From an uncultured Prevotellaceae bacterium (GTDB taxonomy: Bacteria; Bacteroidota; Bacteroidia; Bacteroidales; Bacteroidaceae), in the NCBI GenBank assembly GCA_946185485.1, contig CAMHJQ010000026.1, positions 1 to 41,023 on the forward strand: 41,023 bases of DNA. Reading direction: 5' to 3'. Below are positions 15,143 to 24,026 of this stretch, in pieces; the first letter of the stretch is position 1, and the number at the start of each line of letters is the position of its first letter. The notes under the pieces are model-generated. The model was given only the letters and a program-made list of their open reading frames with translations, was not told the origin of the DNA and did no database searches. The position numbers were made by a program, and so were the translations under genes.

Positions 15143-17514
15143 TACTCTTTCACCAGTCTTACTTCATAAATCTCGCCAATCTGCCTGTGCGGCTTGGCCA
15201 CGAACTTTACACGGACCTGCTGCTTGCCCTTCAGGGCGTCGGCAGGGATGGGATAGGTCTCGTACTTGAACTCCGAGATGCGGTACTTGCCGGTATTGTT
15301 GACTTCCTTCACCAACACGTCATCGACATAGATGTCAAACTCGTGGCTCTTCCATTCACCTACACCCCAGTACTTCAGGCGTAGTGCGAGACTGCTCTGG
15401 CCACCGGTCTGCATCAGGTAGCTGAAGTAGTGGCCGTCGCGGGCGTCGCGGTAGAAGACGTCGTTGGTATTGCCCACAAACGAGTCGTCAGTCTCCATGA
15501 AGTGGTCGCTCTCGGGCTGCTGTTCACCGGGCTGTACCTTGTCGGTAGTGCGGGCTTCCAGTGCCTGGCGCTCCTCCTCCTGACGGGCCAGGTTCTCAAG
15601 GTAGCCCTTGTAGTTGTCTTCCGAGAGTGCCAGCCAGTACATCATGTAGCGGGCGTCATGCAGTTCAAAGAAGGGCATCAGCTCGTTGCGGATCTCGTTG
15701 ACCATCTTGGTCGAGAGGGTGAAGTGCAGGGGCTTGCCTGCTACGGGCTGCAGCTGGTTGGCGATGTCCTCTATACTGTTATTAATCAGGATGGGTGCCT
15801 GGTCGATGGGCAACTTCTTGCCAACGGCCAGCTGTCCGAAGCGGCTGTCGTCAGCTATCAGCATGGCCAGGTCCTCGGTACCGGTCTTCATGGCCAGCAT
15901 GATGGGACCGTGCATCAGGGCTATATACTGCGACAGGTTGGGCATGTACCGCACGCTGTTGTGCATGGGGAACGTGATGTCCACCACGTCGCCCTTCTTC
16001 CACTGACGGTCGATGGCGACATACGACGACGGACCAGTGATGATGCTCACGGGCTGACCGTTCACCTTGACAGAGAACTGGCCGGGCTTCACCCAACCGG
16101 GATAGCGCACCTGCAGGGCAAACCTACCCTTGCCCTGCGTGACGGTGATGCGGCTGGTCTCGCTGTAGGGGAACAGCGTCTCCTGACGCAGCGTGACGCC
16201 TTTGGCTTTCCAGTTCAACTCGGAAGCCACGAAGAGGTTGACGAAGAGCGCGTCGCCCACGTGGGTATAGACAAACTGACCGTACTTGCCGTGGTTCTCC
16301 ATGCCGGTGCCTACGCAGCACCACATGGCCTCGTTAGGCGCAGAGTAGTTGCGGTAGTGGCGCGGACGGGCGGAGGTGAAATAGACGTAGCCGCCATGCT
16401 GGGGATGCTGGGTGGAGAGGATGTGGTTGAAGGTCGCCAACTCGTAGAAGTCGGCATAACGGGCCTCGGGATTGCGGCGATGCAGGTCCTCGGACAACTT
16501 CAGCATGTTGTTGGTATTACAACTCTCAGGACCGTCGATGTCCTCGACGAAGTCCTTACAGGCTTCCTTGCTGGGGAAGTGCTCGCGGCGGCTGTTACCA
16601 CCAAAGGCCAGCGACCGTTCGCCTGTCACGATGTCCCAGAAGAAGGCACCGGCGGTATGGTATGCTTCGTCGCCTGACAGTTCAGCAATGCGCTCAAAGC
16701 CAATGACCTTGGGCACCTGCGTGTTGGCGTGCATGTTGTCCAGACAGTCGCGGCGTGCCATCAGCGGATTGAGCAGCCGGCGGTGCGAGAAGCGGCGTGC
16801 CACGTCGAGGTACTTCTTCTCGCCAGTGATGGCGTAGGCATCAGCCAGCACCTCGTTCATGCCGCCATGCTCCGTGTCGAGGACACGCTCCATCTGGGCG
16901 TCGCTGAGACCTGCCGTCAGGTCGATGGCCCAGTCGCAGAAACCTAAGAAGAGCTGCTTGGCCTGTTCGTTGCCGCAATAGAGCCAGGCATCGCGCAGAC
17001 CGGCATACATCTTATGGATATTATAGAAAGGTACCCACGCGCCATAATAGGCCCCGAAGTCGCCCTTCTTGAAGTTGCCCCAGATGCGGTCGCTGCCGGG
17101 GACACCGCCCACATAGCCCTTGCCCCAGTCGGGGTGGTTCTTGGCATTGGCGTCAGCACAGCGTTGCAGTTCACTGATCCAGTATTCCATGCGCTGGCGG
17201 CACGCTTCACTGCCTGTGGCGGCATTGATGGCCAGTGCCGTCAGGTAGTGGCCGCCCACATGTCCGTCCAGTCCGTCCCAGTTGCGATACGACGTGCCCT
17301 TGGGCGTCAGTCCTGCCTCCTTCAGGTAAGGGGCTAGCAGACGGTCGTTGTCATACTTCAGCAGCGTCTGGATATTCAGGTCGCGGGCCTTCTTCAACGG
17401 CCCGTCAAGCAGCGTGACATCTCCCAAGGGGAATTCGTCAGCATACAGCTTATCCTGAGCGCTGGCCGTCAAACCTGCGCTCAGGAGTATGGTTAGTAAT
17501 AATCCTTTTTTCAT
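15142..17514 (-). CDS. GH127/GH146-type beta-L-arabinofuranosidase-like glycosidase
   Basis: A 790-residue secreted enzyme with a signal peptide ending near ASAQ (residue 20). It matches the DUF1680 superfamily of zinc-dependent cysteine glycosidases. The zinc/nucleophile residues are all in place: E330 and C332 in GPESCNTNNMLKL, and C399 and C400 in MWCCVGTGMENHGKYG. These correspond to E338, C340, C417 and C418 of the Bifidobacterium enzyme HypBA1, where one of the paired cysteines is the nucleophile. The (alpha/alpha)6 barrel is followed by beta domains and a C-terminal extension (residues about 665-790). The family removes beta-L-arabinofuranose from plant glycans. Coupling to a GH9 cellulase suggests joint attack on plant cell walls. 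The exact subfamily cannot be fixed by eye. Confidence 0.88.
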   Translation of the reverse strand: MKKGLLLTILLSAGLTASAQDKLYADEFPLGDVTLLDGPLKKARDLNIQTLLKYDNDRLLAPYLKEAGLTPKGTSYRNWDGLDGHVGGHYLTALAINAATGSEACRQRMEYWISELQRCADANAKNHPDWGKGYVGGVPGSDRIWGNFKKGDFGAYYGAWVPFYNIHKMYAGLRDAWLYCGNEQAKQLFLGFCDWAIDLTAGLSDAQMERVLDTEHGGMNEVLADAYAITGEKKYLDVARRFSHRRLLNPLMARRDCLDNMHANTQVPKVIGFERIAELSGDEAYHTAGAFFWDIVTGERSLAFGGNSRREHFPSKEACKDFVEDIDGPESCNTNNMLKLSEDLHRRNPEARYADFYELATFNHILSTQHPQHGGYVYFTSARPRHYRNYSAPNEAMWCCVGTGMENHGKYGQFVYTHVGDALFVNLFVASELNWKAKGVTLRQETLFPYSETSRITVTQGKGRFALQVRYPGWVKPGQFSVKVNGQPVSIITGPSSYVAIDRQWKKGDVVDITFPMHNSVRYMPNLSQYIALMHGPIMLAMKTGTEDLAMLIADDSRFGQLAVGKKLPIDQAPILINNSIEDIANQLQPVAGKPLHFTLSTKMVNEIRNELMPFFELHDARYMMYWLALSEDNYKGYLENLARQEEERQALEARTTDKVQPGEQQPESDHFMETDDSFVGNTNDVFYRDARDGHYFSYLMQTGGQSSLALRLKYWGVGEWKSHEFDIYVDDVLVKEVNNTGKYRISEFKYETYPIPADALKGKQQVRVKFVAKPHRQIGEIYEVRLVKE

Positions 17515-17522
17515 ATGGTTCT

Positions 17523-18731
17523 TTAAATACCCAGCTTCTTGCGGATGTCAGCAGGGATGGCGTTCTTGTTGATGAGGTAGTCCATGGTGTTGGCGGCGAT
17601 GAAGGCCTTGGTCATATACCACGTGCCCTTGTAGTCGCCAGTCTCACCCCATGAGTTCTTGACCATGTAGTACTCCTTGCCATTCTGGTCCTTGGCGATG
17701 CCGTAGATATGCATGCCGTGGTCGTCAGTCAGCTCCCAGTTGTCGAAACGCTCCTGGCGCAGCTCCTGGGTGGGCACGATTTCGGGAACGCTGACACCCA
17801 ACGAATCGATGATGTCGCGCTTCTTGGCAGCCGTCATCTTCAGCCACTTGGCCATGTCACTGCCCTGCAGGCTCTGTCCGGCCTTCTTGCTGTCGACGGC
17901 ATAGGCCAGACCCTTACGTGTAAAACCGTCCTCCGAGACGTCACCGCCCCACGCTACGGTATAGCCCAGCTCCAGGGCGTTGTCGATGATCTGCATCATC
18001 TCGTCCATGGGCACGTTGTAGCTCAGCGGGAAGCGCCAGTTGTCCTGTACCTCCACGGGGAAGGCGGTATAGAAGGGATGGTGGGTGTAGCTGGTGATGC
18101 TGACATAGTCGTCGAGGTTGATGCCCAACGAGTTCATAAACGACTTCGGGGTATACTCCTTGCCCTCATAAGTAAACTTTTCCGGACACTTGCCGAGGTA
18201 GGCGTCGAGGATACCCTGCAGACCGACCTTCCAGGCATTGCTGAGCTTCTTGGCATCGCTCTTGGAGACAGCAGCCACATAGGGCTCCAGCACCTTGAAG
18301 AACTCGTTGAAGTTGTTCAGCGAGTCGCCATACAGCGAACCGGGGAAGGGCATGATGCCCTGTGGGATGATGCCGTGGGTCTTCATCGTGGCCAGCACGT
18401 CCTCCGCGCTGCCGCCCTGGGCAAACTGGCAGTCACCATGGTAGCGGACCACCTGGATGGCACGCTCCATATAGGTCTTGTTGGCCACGAACGACTCGTC
18501 GAGGTCGTAGCTCTTGCCAGTGGCCTTCAGGATCTCAGCCTCGAAGAACGAGATGGTAGAGTAGTCCCAGCACGTACCTGAGCGGTTCTGGTCCTTCATC
18601 GAGGTGATGGGGAGTTCCTTCACTACCGTAAACACGGGTTTGTTGTTGTTCTTGGCGGGTGCCTTCTTCTTGGCAGCCGCTGCACCGAGGCACACCAGTG
18701 CCATAAGCGCAAAAGTTAAAAGCTTTTTCAT
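17523..18731 (-). CDS. Exported C1-type cysteine peptidase (bleomycin hydrolase/PepC-like)
   Basis: A 402-residue papain-fold peptidase. The catalytic set is Q48 and C54 in DQNRSGTCWDYS, H338 in DDHGMHIYG and N359 in VKNSWG, as in peptidase family C1B. Unlike classical cytosolic PepC it has a signal peptide (MKKLLTFALMALVCLGAAAA) followed by a Lys/Asn-rich linker, so it probably acts in the periplasm. It starts 17 bases after the Xaa-Pro aminopeptidase stop and ends 8 bases before the GH127-like gene, within one minus-strand run. C1B enzymes act as aminopeptidases on short peptides, which would complement the neighbouring proline peptidase. Confidence 0.92.
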   Translation of the reverse strand: MKKLLTFALMALVCLGAAAAKKKAPAKNNNKPVFTVVKELPITSMKDQNRSGTCWDYSTISFFEAEILKATGKSYDLDESFVANKTYMERAIQVVRYHGDCQFAQGGSAEDVLATMKTHGIIPQGIMPFPGSLYGDSLNNFNEFFKVLEPYVAAVSKSDAKKLSNAWKVGLQGILDAYLGKCPEKFTYEGKEYTPKSFMNSLGINLDDYVSITSYTHHPFYTAFPVEVQDNWRFPLSYNVPMDEMMQIIDNALELGYTVAWGGDVSEDGFTRKGLAYAVDSKKAGQSLQGSDMAKWLKMTAAKKRDIIDSLGVSVPEIVPTQELRQERFDNWELTDDHGMHIYGIAKDQNGKEYYMVKNSWGETGDYKGTWYMTKAFIAANTMDYLINKNAIPADIRKKLGI

Positions 18732-18748
18732 TTTGACTATTTATTTGA

Positions 18749-20161
18749 CTATTTGTTGGTGGCCATGAAGGTTTCGAGTTCCTTTGGATGGTAAGGGATG
18801 CGCTTCGAACCGAGGAAGCGGCAGCCGTCAGCAGTGATGAGGACGTCGTCCTCGATGCGGATGCCGCCAAAGTCCTTGTAGGCTTCGATTTTATCGAAGC
18901 AAAGGAACTCCTTGCAGTGCCCCTTGGCTTTCCACTCGTCGATGAGGGCGGGGATAAAGTAGATGCCCGGCTCGTCGGTGAGCACAAAGCCCTCCTGCAA
19001 GCGGCGCCCCATGCGCAGACAGTTAGTACCAAACTGCTCAAGGTTGGGACGTGTCTCCTCGTCGAAACCGACGTAAATCTGTCCGATGCCTTCCATGTCG
19101 TGGACGTCCATACCCATCATGTGCCCCAGTCCGTGGGGCAGGAACATAGCATGAGCTCCGGCACGTACGGCCTCGTCGGTATCGCCCTTCATGAGACCGA
19201 GCTCCTTGAGGCGTTCCGTCATCATGCGGCAGACGGCAAAGTGGACATCCATATAGCGTACGCCAGGTTTGGCGACTTCTAATACGTAGTCGTGGCAGGC
19301 TTCTACGATGCTGTAGATTTCCAGCTGACGCTGGGTGAACTTGCCCGTGACGGGCATGGTGCGTGTATGGTCAGAGCAGTAGTCATCCAATTCGCAGCCG
19401 GCATCGCAGAGAGCCAGACGGCCTGCCTCCAACTTGGCTTCTGACGGATTGCCGTGCATGATTTCTCCATGCTGCGAGAAGATGGTGGCGAAGCTGGTAC
19501 CGCTGGCCAACGAGCGGGCGATGCCGTCCACCTGTCCGCCGACGAATCGCTCCGTCACTCCGGGCTTGATGAGCAGTTGTGCTGTGGTATGCATCACATA
19601 GCCTACATCACAGGCGCGGTCAATGGCTTCAATCTCCTGTGGCTCTTTCGTGGCACGCATCTTGACCACTGCCTGGATGAGTTTCAGCGAGGCTGCCTCC
19701 TTCTGTTTCGAGGGATGGATGCCCAGCAGATCCATGATTTGTATCTTCGTGTCGTGGCGATAGGGGGGCAGGAAATGGATATTCTTGCGCAAAGACTGTC
19801 GGTTGCCAGAATTTTTGCATAGGACATTTCCGATTTTTGACAGTGGGGCTGTATGTGCAATGCCTACCTCGAAGGCAAGCATCTTAACCGAAGGTGTGAA
19901 CCCCATCCATACGATATCCTCCACATCGATATCATCACCGAACAACCATTCTTCGTCGTTGTCGATGTCAATGACGCCCACCAAGCCGTCGCGATGCTGT
20001 CCGAAGTAGTACAGGAACGTAGAGTCCTGACGCATCGGGGCATAGCAGTTGGCGGGATAATTGTAGGGTGACTCGTTGTTGCCAAAGAGCACGATGACTC
20101 CTTGTCCGACGAGTCGTTTCAGTTCCGCTCTGCGGCGGATGTAAGTTGCTTTGTCAAACAT
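18749..20161 (-). CDS. pepP: Xaa-Pro aminopeptidase (M24B, PepP-type)
   Basis: A 470-residue cytosolic metallopeptidase that releases N-terminal residues before proline. The N-terminal half is the creatinase-like domain. The pita-bread catalytic domain carries the dinuclear metal ligands in order: D-containing CDAGCELDDYCSDHTRT, histidine in HGLGHMMGMDVHD, glutamate in LTDEPGIYF, and glutamate in GGIRIEDDVLIT. I start it at ATG 20161 (MFDKATYIRRRAELKR). The frame is open 111 residues further upstream, but that stretch is Ala/Val-rich, lies antisense-like across the Gly/Arg tail codons of the helicase gene, and matches nothing in the family. The start lies 4 bases after the helicase stop, so translation is probably coupled. 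Confidence 0.93.
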   Translation of the reverse strand: MFDKATYIRRRAELKRLVGQGVIVLFGNNESPYNYPANCYAPMRQDSTFLYYFGQHRDGLVGVIDIDNDEEWLFGDDIDVEDIVWMGFTPSVKMLAFEVGIAHTAPLSKIGNVLCKNSGNRQSLRKNIHFLPPYRHDTKIQIMDLLGIHPSKQKEAASLKLIQAVVKMRATKEPQEIEAIDRACDVGYVMHTTAQLLIKPGVTERFVGGQVDGIARSLASGTSFATIFSQHGEIMHGNPSEAKLEAGRLALCDAGCELDDYCSDHTRTMPVTGKFTQRQLEIYSIVEACHDYVLEVAKPGVRYMDVHFAVCRMMTERLKELGLMKGDTDEAVRAGAHAMFLPHGLGHMMGMDVHDMEGIGQIYVGFDEETRPNLEQFGTNCLRMGRRLQEGFVLTDEPGIYFIPALIDEWKAKGHCKEFLCFDKIEAYKDFGGIRIEDDVLITADGCRFLGSKRIPYHPKELETFMATNK

Positions 20162-20165
20162 GTCG

Positions 20166-21521
20166 TTATGCTTTAGGTTGTGTATGCTTGTCTTTGCCAC
20201 CGCGATGGTTGCGCCTCTTGTGCCTGTTGCCACCATGGCCGCCCTGACCACTGGCGCCCTGACCGTTGGCACCACCGTTGCTACGACCGCCGCTGCTACG
20301 ACCGCCGCTGCTACGGCCACCACGTCCACGGCCGCCACGTCCTCTGGTGGACTTGCGAGGGGCGGAAGGACGGTACTCTGGACCTTCACCAAGGCCCTCG
20401 GGCAGGGCATTCTTGAGAATGTCGCGCTCCAGGAACCGCTCAATATCGGAGAAGTAGCGCATGTCGTTGTCAGACACCAGGGTGATGGCCACACCGTCGC
20501 GCTGGGCGCGGGCGGTACGACCTATGCGGTGTACGTAGTCCTCGGCATCGCGGGGCACGTCGTAGTTGATGACGCACAGGATGTCGTCGATGTCAATACC
20601 ACGGGCTACGATGTCAGTAGCCACGAGTACGTTGACCTGTCCGGCCTTGAAACGATACATCACGTCGTCGCGCTCAGCCTGCGAGAGGTCGGAGTGCATA
20701 GCAGCACAGTTGATGTTCATGCGCTTCAACTCGCGGGTGATGTCCTTCACCTTGTCTTTCTTGCCGGAGAAGATGATGACGCGCTCCAGTTCGCCGGCCT
20801 TGAACAGCGAACGGATGATGCCCAACTTCTGCGGCTCATAGCAGACGTATGCTGACTGCTGTATCTTCTCAGCGGGCTTGCTGACGGCAATCTTTACTTC
20901 TATGGGGTTGGTGAGCAGCGTCTGTGCCAGCTGCTGTATCTTCTGCGGCATGGTGGCCGAGAACATGATGGTCTGGTGCTCCTCAGGCAACAGCTTGGCG
21001 ATGCTGAGGATGTCGTCCGAGAATCCCATGTCGAGCATACGGTCTGCCTCGTCGAGCACGAAGAACGAGAGGCGCGAGAGGTCGAGATGTCCCATGCGGA
21101 TATGGGAGAGCAGGCGCCCTGGCGTGGCAATGACCACGTCAGCACCCATCTTGAGGCCTTTCGTCTCCACGTCGAAACGGCTGCCGTCATTACCGCCATA
21201 GACGGCGACGCTCGAGATGCCGTCCAGATAGTAGCCAAAGCCCTGCATGGCCTGGTCTATCTGCTGTGCCAGCTCGCGTGTGGGGGCCATGACGATGCAG
21301 TTGACGGCATCCTTGGGATAGCCGCCGTCATCAAGCATGCTCAACACAGGCAGCAGGTAGGCAGCGGTCTTGCCCGTACCGGTCTGTGCGATACCTATTA
21401 GGTCGTTGCCATCGAGAATCTCCGGGATGCAACGTTCTTGTATAGGTGTCATCTCCTCGAAGTGCATATCATATAATGCATCGAGAATGTTATCGTTTAA
21501 ATATGTTTCTTCAAAAGTCAC
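20166..21521 (-). CDS. DEAD-box RNA helicase (RhlE-like) with Gly/Arg-rich tail
   Basis: A 451-residue ATP-dependent RNA helicase acting in RNA remodelling or ribosome assembly. Motifs in order: Q-motif (MTPIQERCIPEI), Walker A AQTGTGKT, PTRELAQQ, TPGRLL, DEAD in VLDEADRMLDMGF, SAT, and HRIGRTAR. The C-terminal 65 residues are a Gly/Arg/Ser/Asn-rich tail with GGRSSGG-type repeats, likely an RNA-binding, disordered extension common in this family. The gene leads a minus-strand run with pepP. Its upstream spacer of 35 bases to the permease stop codon is filled by T-rich tandem repeats. Confidence 0.95.
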   Translation of the reverse strand: MTFEETYLNDNILDALYDMHFEEMTPIQERCIPEILDGNDLIGIAQTGTGKTAAYLLPVLSMLDDGGYPKDAVNCIVMAPTRELAQQIDQAMQGFGYYLDGISSVAVYGGNDGSRFDVETKGLKMGADVVIATPGRLLSHIRMGHLDLSRLSFFVLDEADRMLDMGFSDDILSIAKLLPEEHQTIMFSATMPQKIQQLAQTLLTNPIEVKIAVSKPAEKIQQSAYVCYEPQKLGIIRSLFKAGELERVIIFSGKKDKVKDITRELKRMNINCAAMHSDLSQAERDDVMYRFKAGQVNVLVATDIVARGIDIDDILCVINYDVPRDAEDYVHRIGRTARAQRDGVAITLVSDNDMRYFSDIERFLERDILKNALPEGLGEGPEYRPSAPRKSTRGRGGRGRGGRSSGGRSSGGRSNGGANGQGASGQGGHGGNRHKRRNHRGGKDKHTQPKA

Positions 21522-21560
21522 TTTTTTATCTTTTTTACTTTTTTACCTTTTTACCTTTAA
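21521..21560. repeat. Short A/T-rich tandem repeats between the permease and helicase genes
   Basis: On the minus strand this reads as about five 7-9 base units of the type GGTAAAAA/GTAAAAAA/GATAAAAAA. It begins inside the permease stop codon (TAAAGG) and runs up to the helicase start, filling the whole spacer. Confidence 0.7.
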
Positions 21561-22816
21561 CTCGGTGCTTGTCGGAAGCAGAAGTAGGCGATGATGACAT
21601 ACAACAGGTTCGGAATCCATGCTGCCAGCATGGGAGGGGTACCGGCATTGATGGCGAAGGTGGCACTGATGGTCTGCAACAGGATATAGGCAAACGACAG
21701 GGCCAGGCCAATGCCCAGGTATAGTCCCATGCCACCCTTGCGCTTGCGTGACGACAGCGACACACCAATGATGGTCAGGATGAACGAGGCAAAGCTGGAG
21801 GCGATGCGCTTGTGGTATTCCACCTCGTACTGCACGACGTTCGAGGAACCGCGCTCCTGCTGTTTCGAGATGTAGCGCAACAGCTCCGGCGACGTGAAGG
21901 TCTCCTGCTGGCCCTTGGAGAAGATGAGGTCCATAGGCTCCATCTGTATCAGCGTGTCCAACTCGTTGCCAGAGGTAATCTGTTCGCGCATGCCCTTCAG
22001 CGTACGGATCTTCCAGTTGCGGGCCTTCCAGTGGTAGCGCTCCTCAGCAATGGTGTCATACTGGACGACGCTGGCATTGAGCTGCGAGACCAGCTTCTTG
22101 TTCTCAAACTTATAAAGCGCAAAACCGTAACCCGTCTTGCGGATGTCGTCATACTGCGACATATAGGCCACCACGCCACGGTCCACCATCAACTGGATAT
22201 TGGATGCTGACGTGTTCTTCTGGTTGTTCTTGTAGAGCGACTCGAAGTCGTGGCGCACCACCGTACCGCGGGGAATGACATAGGCTCCGAGGAAGAAGTT
22301 CAGGATGGCGATGAGTGCTGCCGACAGGATATATGGTCGCAGCAGACGCTTAAAACTCATACCGCAGGCCAGCATGGCGATAATCTCCGAATTACCCGCC
22401 AGCTTCGACGTGAAGAAGATGACGGCAATGAAGACGAACAACGGTGAGAACAGGTTGGCAAAGTAGGGCACGAAGTTGGCGTAGTAGTCGAAGACGATGG
22501 CGCGCAGCGGTGCATTATAGGTGGTAAACTTTGCCAGGTTCTCGTTGACGTCGAAGACGATGGATATCGAGATAATCAGCAGGATGGAGTAGATATAGGT
22601 ACCGATGAACTTCTTGATGATATACCAGTCCATCCGTTTGATATAGTGGAACGGGTTCAGCTTCTTCATCCATGCCAGCCGATGCCATGGAATACGAGCT
22701 AACCCTCGGCCGATAGGACGGAAGACGCGTGCCAGTCCCCTACCTATTGGTCGGAAGATGCGGCGCGACAATCGGCGTGTGCTCCATCGGAAATGCTTCA
22801 GTTTCTTCCTTTTCAT
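21557..22816 (-). CDS. LptF/LptG-family permease with Arg-rich N-terminal extension
   Basis: An inner-membrane subunit of the LPS transport ABC machinery. The core begins MDWYIIKKFIGTYIYSILLI and shows the family pattern: three N-terminal membrane segments (residues about 65-175, including NSEIIAMLACGMSF), a periplasmic beta domain (about 180-330), and three C-terminal segments. The extra feature is about 60 N-terminal residues rich in Arg, containing an 11-residue duplication (RIFRPIGRGLA, RVFRPIGRGLA). Nearly every codon differs synonymously between the copies, so the extension is probably translated. ATG 22816 overlaps the tgt stop codon as ATGA, which supports this start over the internal Met before DWYI. 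Whether it is LptF or LptG is not decidable here. Confidence 0.9.
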   Translation of the reverse strand: MKRKKLKHFRWSTRRLSRRIFRPIGRGLARVFRPIGRGLARIPWHRLAWMKKLNPFHYIKRMDWYIIKKFIGTYIYSILLIISISIVFDVNENLAKFTTYNAPLRAIVFDYYANFVPYFANLFSPLFVFIAVIFFTSKLAGNSEIIAMLACGMSFKRLLRPYILSAALIAILNFFLGAYVIPRGTVVRHDFESLYKNNQKNTSASNIQLMVDRGVVAYMSQYDDIRKTGYGFALYKFENKKLVSQLNASVVQYDTIAEERYHWKARNWKIRTLKGMREQITSGNELDTLIQMEPMDLIFSKGQQETFTSPELLRYISKQQERGSSNVVQYEVEYHKRIASSFASFILTIIGVSLSSRKRKGGMGLYLGIGLALSFAYILLQTISATFAINAGTPPMLAAWIPNLLYVIIAYFCFRQAPS

Positions 22817-23955
22817 CTTCTGCGCCCTAAATTGTCAATTACTGAGCGCTTCCACTGCACGAAGTCGCCCTGCTCGATATGCTGGCGGGCATCGGTGACC
22901 AGACGCAGATAGAAGGCGAGGTTATGGATGCTGGCAATCTGCATGGCCAACAGCTCCTGCGCCTTGAACAGGTGGTGCAGGTAGGCCTTGGAGTGGATGC
23001 GGTCAATATCGCAGCCGTCGGGGTCGATGGGCGAGAAGTCGTCCTGCCACTTCTGGTTGCGCATGTTCATGGTACCTTCGTAGGTGAACAGCATGGCGTT
23101 GCGACCATTGCGTGTCGGCATGACGCAGTCAAACATGTCCACACCGCGCTCGATGGCTTCCAGGATGTTCTGCGGTGTACCCACCCCCATCAGGTAGCGG
23201 GGACGGTCCTTGGGCAGGATGTCGTTGACGACCTCTATCATCTCGTACATCACCTCCGTGGGCTCGCCTACGGCCAGACCGCCAATGCTGGCGCCGCCAC
23301 CGTCGTTCAGGCGTCCTAAGACGTCGCAGACATGCTTGGCGGCATCCTGCCGGAGGTCCTTGTAGGTACAGCCCTGCACGATGGGAAACAGCGTCTGGTG
23401 GTAGCCGTACAGCGGCTCTGTCTCGTTGAACCGCTTCACGCAGCGCTCCAGCCACCGCTGGGTGAGTCCCAGCGACTTCTTGGCATACTGGTAGTCGCTG
23501 TCTCCCGGGGGACACTCGTCGAGTGCCATCATGATGTCGGCACCGATGACACGCTCGGTATCCATCACGTTCTCGGGGGTGAAGATATGCTTCGAACCGT
23601 CAATATGGCTGCGGAACTCACAGCCTTCCTCCTTCAGCTTGCGGATGCTGGTCAGCGAAAAGACCTGAAAACCGCCGGAATCGGTCAGGATAGGACGGTC
23701 CCACGTATTAAACTTATGCAGACCGCCTGCCTTGCGCAGAATGTCCAGTCCCGGTCTCAGGTAGAGGTGGTAGGTATTGCCCAGGATAATCTGTGCCTTC
23801 ACCTGCTCACGAAGTTCCGAGAAGTGGACGCCCTTGACTGATCCCACCGTACCCACCGGCATAAAGATGGGGGTCTTGATCTGCCCGTGGTCGGTAGTAA
23901 TCACCCCCGCCCGCGCCTCACTCGCCTGGTCTGTATGTTGAACTTCAAACGTCAT
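22813..23955 (-). CDS. tgt: tRNA-guanine transglycosylase
   Basis: Exchanges guanine 34 for preQ1 in tRNAs with GUN anticodons during queuosine synthesis. The 380-residue TIM-barrel has the active-site motif TDSGGFQVFSL, the nucleophile region GGLAVGEPTEVMYE, and PTRNGRNAMLFT. The C-terminal zinc site of classical Tgt (CxCxxC plus a later His) is altered: where three cysteines are expected the sequence reads CDIDRIHSKAYLHHL, keeping only one cysteine. From memory, Bacteroidetes Tgt proteins often lack this zinc site, so this may be lineage-typical. It is coupled to the LptG-like gene downstream. The 65-base spacer to lon holds a remnant of the heptamer element. Confidence 0.95.
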   Translation of the reverse strand: MTFEVQHTDQASEARAGVITTDHGQIKTPIFMPVGTVGSVKGVHFSELREQVKAQIILGNTYHLYLRPGLDILRKAGGLHKFNTWDRPILTDSGGFQVFSLTSIRKLKEEGCEFRSHIDGSKHIFTPENVMDTERVIGADIMMALDECPPGDSDYQYAKKSLGLTQRWLERCVKRFNETEPLYGYHQTLFPIVQGCTYKDLRQDAAKHVCDVLGRLNDGGGASIGGLAVGEPTEVMYEMIEVVNDILPKDRPRYLMGVGTPQNILEAIERGVDMFDCVMPTRNGRNAMLFTYEGTMNMRNQKWQDDFSPIDPDGCDIDRIHSKAYLHHLFKAQELLAMQIASIHNLAFYLRLVTDARQHIEQGDFVQWKRSVIDNLGRRR

Positions 23956-23960
23956 CTTTT

Positions 23961-24026
23961 TTCAAACGTAATTTCAAACGCTTTTAGTAATCATAAATTT
24001 CAAACTTCAAATTTCAAACTTCAAAC
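23961..24026. repeat. Degenerate copy of the heptamer-armed element in the lon/tgt spacer
   Basis: The plus strand reads TAATCATAAA followed by alternating AAATTTC/AAACTTC units, matching the right end of the full elements at 27290-27394 and 37043-37194. The central core is missing or decayed. The lon stop codon (complement of 24021-24023) lies inside the heptamer array. Confidence 0.75.

Noticed and set aside
15430..16677. A 415-residue plus-strand open frame opposite the GH127-like gene
   Set aside because: It is an antisense shadow of a well-supported gene. It lacks recognisable motifs and its composition follows the reverse complement of the coding strand.
20162..20494. A 111-residue N-terminal extension of the Xaa-Pro aminopeptidase frame
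   Set aside because: It overlaps the helicase tail codons in another frame, is Ala/Val-rich, and does not match the family. ATG 20161 gives the normal length.
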